Assembly: GCA_045577735.1 (NCBI GenBank)
Contig: JAZNIY010000012.1
Location: 1-26,935, forward strand
Direction of reading: 5' to 3'
DNA: 26,935 nt
Source of the DNA: Stercoripulliclostridium_A sp045577735
GTDB lineage: Bacteria; Bacillota; Clostridia; Christensenellales; DTU072
How positions within the stretch are numbered: the stretch's first letter is position 1; each line of letters starts with the position of its first letter. Below are positions 1 to 7,600 of the stretch, piece after piece. Position numbers and translations under genes: made by a program. Below the pieces are notes generated by a model. The model saw nothing but the letters and a program-made list of their open reading frames with translations, searched no databases and had not been told where the DNA came from.

Positions 1-126
1 ATAGACTTTGGTTTTTGGATGAGATACGAACAAAAGAAAATCTCCCAAGGGGAGTGTACTAGGTGTACATGACCCGTAGGGAGACTTTTAGTTTTGTGAA
101 GTAGGTCGCCAAAAAACAAAGTCTAT
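1..126. repeat. 126-bp repeat element, left copy, with terminal inverted repeats
   Basis: The ends form a 15-of-16 inverted repeat: ATAGACTTTGGTTTTT on the left and AAAAAACAAAGTCTAT on the right. A copy of exactly the same length, with the same single mismatch, lies at 26648-26773 in the same orientation, while the interiors differ. The interior here holds three small hairpins in a row: CTCCC/GGGAG (42-54), TGTAC/GTACA around TAGGT (55-69) and CCC/GGG (73-81). Each end can be read as TA followed by GACTTTG, which would suit a MITE moved by a Tc1/mariner or IS630-type transposase, but none is encoded here. The window starts at the element, so its left flank is unseen. Confidence 0.75.
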
Positions 127-191
127 TCTAGCGTAAATGACCGAGGAGGGATTTTGTCTTTTGTGAAGTTATTCGCTAAAATAACGCGTTT
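127..191. repeat. Second, shortened repeat unit joining the 126-bp element to a stop codon
   Basis: This stretch carries ATGACC, GAGGAGGG, TTTTGTGAAG and TCGCTAAAATAACGCG in the same order as related motifs inside the element to its left and in the unit at 26774-26855. It is therefore a shortened relative of those units. It lacks the outer ATAGACTTTG ends and finishes in ATAACGCGTTTT against the TAA of the lipoprotein gene. Bases 168-185 form a 6-bp hairpin (GTTATT/AATAAC, 6-nt loop). No U-run follows on the minus strand, so a terminator role is unproven although the location downstream of a gene would fit. Confidence 0.6.
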
Positions 192-1616
192 TTACTTGGT
201 TACGGTAGCCCCTTCCAACATCGCATAATTATCTTCTGCGTTAAACTTGCCGAGTTGGGTGGGTAGAAGGCTGTTGGCACTTCTGTCGATAACTTTGGAG
301 AGATCAAGGTAGTATGCGTTGTTCTTAACGTCACTGTTGAAGAAGTATACTACGTTGCCGATAACGTCTAGACCTTGCCAAGAGGAATCAAACTTGGAGT
401 TGAAAACGGTCTTTGCTGAAGAAAGAGCCTTGGCATAGGTGCTGTCGCCGGTCTTGTCAAGAATCTTAATTTCATAAACAACACTAGATGCCAAATAGGT
501 AGCAACAACGGTATTGTTAGCTTCGGTAACTTTAAGAAGTTTTGCACTGCTTGCCTTAACAACAACGTCACTTACCCACTTGTCACCATCTTGACGTAGA
601 TAATCAATGGAGTCGGAATCGCTTGCAAGAACGTTATTGCCGTTGAAGAATTTGTATGCGGTGTAGTTTACGCCGGAAGTCATACGTACTTCACCTGCTT
701 CGCTAAAGGTGTAGTTGCCGTCAAAGTCGAAGTAATAGTCGCCCTTAGAGGTGGTGTTAGCACCGCTGTCGGTCTTCGTATAAAGTAGGCGAGTCTTGCC
801 ACCGATAACTTGAACGTCAAGAATGCTCAAATTGTAGCCGTTCTTGTGTGCAAGGTTTTCTGCTTTGTATGAGTTTTTAGCATCGATAACTTTCTTTACG
901 GAACCGTTTGCGAATACCCAAATTTCATTGTGGGTTTCGGTCTTGTTTTCTGCAGTGGTGGTAAAGAATACTGCTTCGGGAATAGCCGATGCGTAAGCGT
1001 AACTAAGCATTGCGCTGGAAATTTCTTCCTTTACGATTTCGTCCTTTAGCTTCTTACTGTTAAGGTCGATTGCGTGCAAGTTTCTTTCTGCATCTTGGTA
1101 AACAAGGTAGTTACCTGCAATACGGAAGTTGGTGGTGTAATCTTCTAACTTTACCAATACTTGGGTACCCGTTCCATCAAGTTTGGTACGCATAATCCAC
1201 ATATTGGAAGTTTTTGCTTCGCCTGATGAACCCTTTTCTACGGAAGGAGAAGTGTAGTAGATGTAGTCGCCGGAAACGGTAAGACCAACGTTGGTGTTGG
1301 TGTTATAAACGTTCTTAGGAACGATGGTTACCAAGCTACCTGCCTTGGGTGCGCCGTTGTCGAGTTCAACTCTCATGATTGCGCCTTTAACTGCTTGACC
1401 AAAGTCGTTTTCGCCTGCTACGTCGGCATAACCGTTGATGAAGTAAACGTACTTACCAACTCTAACTGCTAGTCCACCGTTTGATTCTACGGTTCTGTCG
1501 GACAAATCGGTTCCAATTGCGTCTTGCTTGTAGTTTTCGTTACAAGCTACTAGAGAAACAGCCATTACGCCTACCAAAAGAACGCAAATAATTAAACTTA
1601 ATAATTTTTTCTTCAT
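192..1616 (-). CDS. Lipoprotein with predicted beta-propeller (DUF5050-like) ectodomain
   Basis: The 474-aa product starts with a lysine-rich n-region, a hydrophobic core and lipobox L22-V23-A24-C25. It should be lipidated at C25 and held on the outer face of the membrane. The mature part has recurring strands of the form G.Y.YY/YF followed by a polar turn and a second strand ending in D.(N/D/S).K/G, for example around residues 52-90, 115-150, 165-195 and 420-445. This is typical of DUF5050/WD40-like propeller lipoproteins of Clostridia, whose ligands are unknown. The ATG is preceded by GGAG five bases away and by its own promoter (1649-1677), so it is transcribed apart from the HAD gene 75 bp upstream. 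The TAA stop is the first three bases of the repeat unit on its 3' side. The family call rests on pattern only. Confidence 0.85.
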   Translation of the reverse strand: MKKKLLSLIICVLLVGVMAVSLVACNENYKQDAIGTDLSDRTVESNGGLAVRVGKYVYFINGYADVAGENDFGQAVKGAIMRVELDNGAPKAGSLVTIVPKNVYNTNTNVGLTVSGDYIYYTSPSVEKGSSGEAKTSNMWIMRTKLDGTGTQVLVKLEDYTTNFRIAGNYLVYQDAERNLHAIDLNSKKLKDEIVKEEISSAMLSYAYASAIPEAVFFTTTAENKTETHNEIWVFANGSVKKVIDAKNSYKAENLAHKNGYNLSILDVQVIGGKTRLLYTKTDSGANTTSKGDYYFDFDGNYTFSEAGEVRMTSGVNYTAYKFFNGNNVLASDSDSIDYLRQDGDKWVSDVVVKASSAKLLKVTEANNTVVATYLASSVVYEIKILDKTGDSTYAKALSSAKTVFNSKFDSSWQGLDVIGNVVYFFNSDVKNNAYYLDLSKVIDRSANSLLPTQLGKFNAEDNYAMLEGATVTK

Positions 1617-1648
1617 ATTTACTCCGAAAAGTTTTGTATAACTTGTTT

Positions 1649-1677
1649 ATTATATAATAAAGCTATTATTTTTGCAA
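1649..1677 (-). promoter_or_regulatory. Sigma-A-type promoter of the 192-1616 lipoprotein gene
   Basis: On the minus strand there is TTGCAA (1672-1677), a 17-bp spacer, and a perfect TATAAT (1649-1654). The expected transcript start near 1642 leaves a short leader of about 26 nt that contains the GGAG ribosome site (1622-1625). The surrounding DNA is AT-rich. The 75-bp gap between the HAD gene and this gene holds no clear terminator, so read-through from upstream may add to expression. Confidence 0.8.
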
Positions 1678-1691
1678 GGTTTTTTAATCAA

Positions 1692-2471
1692 TTAGTCGTT
1701 CTCAACAAGACTTACAACGCTATCAAAGACGAAACTGGGCTTAATTCCACTTGCAGAGAGCATTTCTTTGGTGGTTTCACCAGAGAGAACTAGGACGGAT
1801 TGGAAACCGTTATTGATGCCAAACAGGATATCGGTGTAGAGGCGATCCCCTATCATAACGATTCTTTCCTTTGGAATATCGAAAAGGTGTCCTATGATTT
1901 CCGCCATGGGGGAATATGGTTTTCCACATATTACGCTGGGCGCTCTACCACAAGAACACTCAAAGAGTGCCATCATTGCGCCTACGTCGGGCATGTCGCC
2001 GATATCGGAGGGGCATACCGTGTCGGGGTGGGTGGCAATAAACTCCCTACCCTTTTCCAGCAATATGTTGGCTTTCCAAAGTTTTTCATAGTTAAGCGTG
2101 GTATCGAAGGCTAGTAGCACGATGTCGGCATCCTCGCTAATAGGCACGCCCTCTTCCTCTAAACTTTGAACAAAAGTGGGAGTCCCTATGGGATATACGC
2201 TCTTTGAAGGACGACGAGTGTGCAAAAATTGTATGGTCGCCATAGTGCTGGTGATAATTTGCCAAAGATCAACGGGGTATCCCATTGAGGAAATCTTTTT
2301 AACGTATTCGCGCTTGTCTTTGGAAGAATTGTTGGTCAAAAAACAAACCTTCTTGCCCATTGCAGTAAGCTTCTTTAGCGTTTCAATCGCGCCTTCGATA
2401 GGTTTGTCACCAAGATAGATTGTGCCGTCTAGGTCAAACAAGAATAAATCAGCGTCAACGGTTGCTCTCAT
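1692..2471 (-). CDS. HAD-superfamily IIA (NagD / p-nitrophenylphosphatase-type) sugar or metabolite phosphatase
   Basis: This 259-aa cytosolic protein has the standard HAD motifs in order. Motif I is DLDGTIY (nucleophile D13, acid/base D15). Motif II is TNNSS (46-50). The motif III lysine is K184 in GKPYSP. Motif IV is GDRLYTD with D209 and D214. The cap inserted between motifs II and III, and the TNNSS/GKP signatures, place it in subfamily IIA, which contains NagD, pyridoxal phosphatase and 4-nitrophenylphosphatases. Length is normal for the family. The true substrate cannot be read from sequence and is often broad (small sugar phosphates or nucleotides). The ATG sits just behind GAGGAG and only 15 bp after the stop of the preceding gene, so the two are probably co-translated. 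Confidence 0.93.
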   Translation of the reverse strand: MRATVDADLFLFDLDGTIYLGDKPIEGAIETLKKLTAMGKKVCFLTNNSSKDKREYVKKISSMGYPVDLWQIITSTMATIQFLHTRRPSKSVYPIGTPTFVQSLEEEGVPISEDADIVLLAFDTTLNYEKLWKANILLEKGREFIATHPDTVCPSDIGDMPDVGAMMALFECSCGRAPSVICGKPYSPMAEIIGHLFDIPKERIVMIGDRLYTDILFGINNGFQSVLVLSGETTKEMLSASGIKPSFVFDSVVSLVEND

Positions 2472-2486
2472 AGTCTCCTCTTCTGT

Positions 2487-3476
2487 TTAGGATATCAAGG
2501 CGTCTAAATACCCACTCTCCACGATATCCTTAACCATCTCCTTTTTAGGACAAAAGGTAGCGCCCATTATTAGAGCCGATAGAATTGCATCCAAGTCTAC
2601 CCTTTCCACGCCGGCTTCCACTCTAAAAGCATTAAGGTGGGCAAACAACTCTTCTTCCGTGGGGATATATTTTTCCACCAAAGAAAGCAGATATGCAACC
2701 TCTACGCTTCTTCTACCGGAACGGGGCGGATCTATTCCTTGCGCCTCCGCGAGCATACGCACGCGAACTTCGTCCATATAGGGTAGTATAACCCAAAAAT
2801 CGATATTTGTAAACCTTCTTGTTAAATATAAAAGAGAAAATACTGCATAAAACTTGGCGTAAACGGTATTCGTTGGGTGATACAAACTCAACGCTTTGTT
2901 CAAAAAGGCAAGAAGCGTTAGACCTCCCAGCGCTTCTATGCTCTCTCTTGCAAATTCCAAAAGTTCCTCTTGCGTCCTGAACTCATCGCACTCCTTGCGC
3001 ATTTCTTCCATTAGGTTTTTAGCCCTCTTTTGCCGTTCACCTTTTAGTCCACTCCCCAGCGTGCTGAGACATTCTAAGTAGATGGAAAGAAGGAGGATTC
3101 TAACCTCTGCTTGGAACAAAAATTCGTCCTGTGAATTATCAAATATTACCAAGTTAGGGTATCCGTATTCCACTTTTTGGAAGTTATAAATGCCAAATTC
3201 TTGAAAAGCAGAGAGTGGCACGCCCCTCGTTAAAACAAGGTAGGGAAGCCCCTTACTTTTGGCTTCGTCTATTTCCTCGTCACCGCCAACGGCAACGACT
3301 ACCCTTGCTCCATCGGGCTCTTTTGAAGCGAGGTCACTCACCTTGTTCCCACCTTTTTCTAGGGCGTATTTTAGCTCGTCAAAACGCCCTACCATACCAA
3401 CCTCACAGTAGGGATATCGGCTTTTAATATAGTCCACGGCATACTCTAGTGCCTTTTTTGTTAAAACCAGTTCCAC
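2487..3476 (-). CDS. Protein of unknown function with a weak DHQ-synthase/iron-ADH-like N-terminal fold
   Basis: I do not recognise this 329-aa cytosolic protein securely. Residues about 1-115 look like an alternating alpha/beta nucleotide fold: a VGMVG strand near 28, then VVVAVGGDEEIDEAK near 59-73, a LPYLVLTRGV strand and a PNLVIFD strand. This order recalls the NAD-binding half of the dehydroquinate synthase / glycerol-1-phosphate dehydrogenase / iron-ADH superfamily. There the Gly-rich loop is normally GGG or GSG and a second domain supplies Asp/His metal ligands. Here the loop is GGDEE, and the helical second half shows no convincing His ligand set, so any relationship may be to a non-catalytic derivative. 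The start is GTG with no evident Shine-Dalgarno sequence. It follows the AI-2E-family gene by 36 bp and precedes the HAD gene by 15 bp, implying one operon. Confidence 0.8.
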   Translation of the reverse strand: MELVLTKKALEYAVDYIKSRYPYCEVGMVGRFDELKYALEKGGNKVSDLASKEPDGARVVVAVGGDEEIDEAKSKGLPYLVLTRGVPLSAFQEFGIYNFQKVEYGYPNLVIFDNSQDEFLFQAEVRILLLSIYLECLSTLGSGLKGERQKRAKNLMEEMRKECDEFRTQEELLEFARESIEALGGLTLLAFLNKALSLYHPTNTVYAKFYAVFSLLYLTRRFTNIDFWVILPYMDEVRVRMLAEAQGIDPPRSGRRSVEVAYLLSLVEKYIPTEEELFAHLNAFRVEAGVERVDLDAILSALIMGATFCPKKEMVKDIVESGYLDALIS

Positions 3477-3512
3477 ACAAATATGGTAAAACGGATATTT
3501 CGCGTAAAAAAT

Positions 3513-4580
3513 CTACTTTTGTAGTATTTCGTCTTTATTCGTCCCACTTGCAACCAGTACGTTTATTAGGTTATAGGCAAACGCAACGATAGGCACTCCC
3601 AGTATTAGTCCCCAAAAGCCAAACAATCCTCCACCGAGTACTACGGCCAAAAGCACGAAGAAGGGCGAAAGCCCAACGTATCTTCCCACTATTAAGGGGT
3701 AAGTGGTGACCTGCTCGACTTGTTGTAGTACCAGCATTATGCCAACGAATATTAACGCAGTTTTCCATGATACCGTTACCAGTATTATTACCCCTATTGC
3801 GCCACCAAGATATCCACCTACCGTAGGGACAAGATTGAACACCCCTACCACAACTGCAAGTAGCAAAGGGTAAGGCACTTTAAAAATTAAAAAGGCAAGA
3901 TAGCAAACCAGCGCGAAAATCACGGACTCCACGACGCTTCCACCCAAATATTTTGAAAACTTCTCCACAACGGCACCCATCGTTCCCTTCAAAAACTCGG
4001 TGCGCTTTTGGCCAAAGATTTTGTTGGACACCTTCGTTAGGAAAGAGGACAACCCCTCCCCTCCTAAAAACGTAGTTACGGCAAGCATCAGGCCCAGAAA
4101 GGCGTTAACTATACCCTTTAGGGTATTGCCCACGCCCTCTATCATGTTTGGCAATATTTGGTCGGTGGAGCTAAGCCCCTTTTCTAGCGCCTTTTTAAGC
4201 CATTCTTTCGCCCTTTCCGGCAACTTCAGTTCCTTCTCCAAGCCTCCGTTCAAAAGCCATTCTAGGCTTTGTTTTAGGCTGGAAAGGCTCTTTATGATTT
4301 CCGGCAACACTAGGTATGCTACCAACGCCAAAAAACCCACCGATATTATTAGAGAAAGAGTAAGCGCAAGGGGTCTTTTAATCTTGCCAAGCTTAGGTGA
4401 TGAAAGTAAAGTTTTTTCCAAAAAATCTACGGGAGCTTTCAGCAATAGTGCAAAAAACACCCCTATCAACAAGGGTGAAAGAGCCACCTTTATTTTTCCC
4501 AGTAGCATACCCGTTATTTCCAGGTTTAAAGCAAATAGCACCAGTACGATTAGTGCCGTTATAGACAACGCCCTTTTCAC
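3513..4580 (-). CDS. AI-2E family transporter (PF01594-type polytopic membrane protein)
   Basis: This 355-aa integral membrane protein has the AI-2E-family layout. There are two or three N-terminal helices (about 5-22, 30-50, 68-92), then a long polar, helix-rich segment (about 95-205). A C-terminal bundle follows, with the conserved run VPYPLLLAVVVGVFNLVPTV near 237-256, then QQVEQ.TTYPLIVGRYVGLSP and GGGLFGFWGLILGVPIVAF. Despite the name, members transport diverse small solutes or ions and some are Na+/H+ antiporters, so quorum-sensing export should not be assumed. The start is GTG. An in-frame TAG five codons upstream rules out extension. No Shine-Dalgarno is visible; instead GGCAAT/ATTGCC forms an inverted repeat just before the start. 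It is separated from the giant gene upstream by a strong terminator. Confidence 0.92.
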   Translation of the reverse strand: MKRALSITALIVLVLFALNLEITGMLLGKIKVALSPLLIGVFFALLLKAPVDFLEKTLLSSPKLGKIKRPLALTLSLIISVGFLALVAYLVLPEIIKSLSSLKQSLEWLLNGGLEKELKLPERAKEWLKKALEKGLSSTDQILPNMIEGVGNTLKGIVNAFLGLMLAVTTFLGGEGLSSFLTKVSNKIFGQKRTEFLKGTMGAVVEKFSKYLGGSVVESVIFALVCYLAFLIFKVPYPLLLAVVVGVFNLVPTVGGYLGGAIGVIILVTVSWKTALIFVGIMLVLQQVEQVTTYPLIVGRYVGLSPFFVLLAVVLGGGLFGFWGLILGVPIVAFAYNLINVLVASGTNKDEILQK

Positions 4581-4625
4581 AAGGCAATTATTGCCCTACC
4601 CGCCAAAATTATTCTAACGAGCACG

Positions 4626-4653
4626 AAAAAGGTCCCCCTTGTCGGGAGACCTT
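4626..4653 (-). terminator. Rho-independent terminator of the giant lipoprotein operon
   Basis: The minus-strand transcript reads AAGGTCTCCC, loop GACAA, GGGGGACCTT: a 10-bp stem with one G-U pair, running into a U-tract (TTTTT overlapping the stem end). It lies 26 nt after the TAA of giant gene A. No second such structure is seen in the window, which supports the reading that B and A form one transcription unit ending here. The AI-2E-family gene downstream then needs its own promoter or read-through. A TAGAAT sequence just downstream of the terminator could be a -10 box but has no good -35. Confidence 0.9.
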
Positions 4654-4679
4654 GTCTTAAGGTTTAGTTGAAAGACCTC

Positions 4680-7600
4680 TTACTCTTCCTCTTTCCAACC
4701 CTCGAACGTAATGGTGTTTTGTGCAAATACGTTTTGTACTCTAATATCGTTTCTAAGAGCTACGGAGGTCTTGATTGCGATATCGTTGCTGTCGAAGGTG
4801 TTGTCGAAGATGCTTAGAGTTGCCTTTGAGTATGCGATGTTTACGGCTGAGCCACGATTTCCTATGAACTCGTTGGTATCTAGAACGAGGTTGCCCTTTT
4901 GTAGATATACGCCGTTCATGTTTTGATACAACTTGGAGTTGCGTAGTTCGAGTGAGCCTCCCAACATATAGATTGCAGTAGCGTAACCCATAAAGTAGGT
5001 GTCGGAAATATAGATGGTGTTGGAGTATCCTACTGCCGTTCCTATTGCCGTGCTATTGGTTAGCATCGTTGCATTCTTGCGAGTGAACTCGGATCTTGAA
5101 ACGGTTAGTGAGCTTGCATCCTTACCTAGTTTAACCGAGGCATCGTTAGCAATATCTTTGAACTTAACGATATCGAGGAGTACGGCACCCTTATTTACTA
5201 CTACTTGTTCGAATGAAACGGCTATGATTTCTTCATCGGAGCTTAGATCGTATGAACCGATTATGGATACCGATGCGTTTACGTTAATGGAAATCTTACC
5301 ATAATCACCGGCAAGGAAGTACCAAATTGCAGTATCACCATCTCTTAGTTGTTGAAGCGCTTGGGTGAGTTGTTCCTTGTTTTCGATTATGCGAGTGTTC
5401 TCTCTTTCTGCAACGATTTGATATACGCCGTCGTTGATTGCTACAAATTCATAGTTCCTGTGGAAGCCGTTTGCCTTTTCTTCATTTGCGTTTGCCTTTG
5501 CAAGCATATTTTCCTTGTTGACAACGGTCAAGGGATATGAGCCAACCATATGCTTATAGGTCAAGACGCCATCGGTCCATACTACGTCAATGTCGCCAAA
5601 TACTAGCTCAAGGTTGGTGTCGTATCTACCGATTAAGCCGGGTTCTTCGGGGTTTGATGCGGAAACCAAAGTTAACGCGCTATCGAAGGGCTTCAAGGGA
5701 TCGAGGTATTCGCTACTTACGCTGTTAACGTTTAGGATAACCTTTCTCTTGTTAACGGTGATTGGTTGTTGATATAGCGTGGTATAGGTGCCGTCAACGT
5801 TTGCGTTGGGGTAGTTCTTTCCACCATTAATCATTACGGTTACCATATAGGTACCGGCGTCCTTAATCTTGGAGCCGGGAGCCAAAGCAACTTCTCCGCT
5901 ATCGGTAACGTATACGTATGAGTAAGTTACTTGAATATCGCCGAGCACTTCGGGGAGTCCGTTAACGGGAACGTCAAAGTATTCGCCGGTGTATTCGTAA
6001 GTGGGACTCAACGTATAGACTACCTCTTTCTTGGTTATGTGGATTAGAATGGTGAATTCTACGTCACCAATGACGTAGTTACGTTGGTCTTCGTTGAATC
6101 TTACCCTCATAATATAGGTTCCAACGTTAATAGGACCACTATTGGAGTTGTATGCTTGTTGTGATGCGTTGGGATCATATTCTGCATATTGAATGATAGC
6201 ATCTGCACCACGTGGGATACCACCAACCATAGGAATTCTTTCAAGGCCGTTGTACTCGAAGGAAACCTGCTTGATCATCTTAGAAGCGTTTGATCCGTTC
6301 TTGTCAACGTAACTATATTCGCTTTCTGTAATCTTGACGTGGTTGCCAAGAGGATCGCTTTCGCTGTAGAAGTAAATGGATTCTTCGTCAATGATGCGCT
6401 TGCTGATTACCATCTTGTAGTCAATGTAATGAGTGTAGTTGTAATCATCGTCATCGTTAACTACTATTCTTACGAAGTAATCGGGTGAATCATCCCTTTC
6501 CTTAACTTGGGTGGGTTGTTCGGTTTGCCAGTTTTGTCTGCCGTCAATCGAGTATAGTACGGAGAAGTTCAAGGGACCGTAAGAGCCGTCTTCACGCAAG
6601 AATTCGCCAAGTTGAATGTAATCCATTACGTTTAATACTCTACCATCGTATACTCTGTCACGGAAGTTGATACCCTCTGCATCTTCTACCCAAGTAAAGT
6701 CGTTAGACGTTATCCTTCTTCTTTCAATAATAATGGTAACTTCACCGGTAATGATGTTACCGTATGCGTTCTTGTAGTAGCAAGTTGCAATATATTCACC
6801 GGCTTTGTTGTGGTTCAAGCTGTCAAGCTCCCAAATGGGTGCAATACCACTAACGGTTAGAGGCATGTCGCTTGCAGTAACGATGGTACCCAAGGGGAAC
6901 CTCAATACGGGAGTTGCAAACTCTGCCGTGGTTTCTTCCAGCCAATTGTAAGAGTAACTCTTAATCGGTACGGAGAAGGTTAGGAACATCTTGTTACTGT
7001 TTTCGCTGGTGGGATCTTTGTCACCGGACAAGCTGGGTGAGTCTTCAAACGACAAGAAGGTGTAACGACACTCTATTGTAGCCGTCATGTTCTCCATATC
7101 GTAGATGATGTTCATAATTTCCATATATTCGCCGTCTTCGGAGATAATAACTCTGTCGGGCAAAATATTAGTTTCGGGACCGGGAACGTATACGCCTGCA
7201 GCGTTAACGCCTATTGCAATGTAATCGTAAACGAAACCACCGTTTACGTAACCTTGTGCGGGAACGGAGTCGCCTATCGCGCTGTTTTCAACAGTGGAGC
7301 GTAGTGCGTATAGTTTGGGGTCTATAACTTTAACGGTGAATACTACGTTATCGTCGTCAACCAAGCCAAGCTTTGCTTTGATGTTGGAGTATTCCCTACC
7401 TACAACGTTAGTTTGAATGGTGGAAACGCTCGTTGCGGGGAAGCTTAGAGGAACGGCGGCTATTTCGGAAGAGCCGTCTTCGTAGTCGAAACGATAGTAC
7501 AACTTGGTGGGTAATTGTTGTTCTACGGGCAAGCCTGCTAGAACGTAAATAGTACCCGCCTTCAAAGGCTTCATAGTGGTTTGTCCATCTTCCGTTTCCT

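Noticed and set aside
1..191. CRISPR array or tRNA remnant in the edge repeats
   Set aside because: There is no regular repeat-spacer spacing and no cloverleaf; the pattern is two related units with inverted ends.
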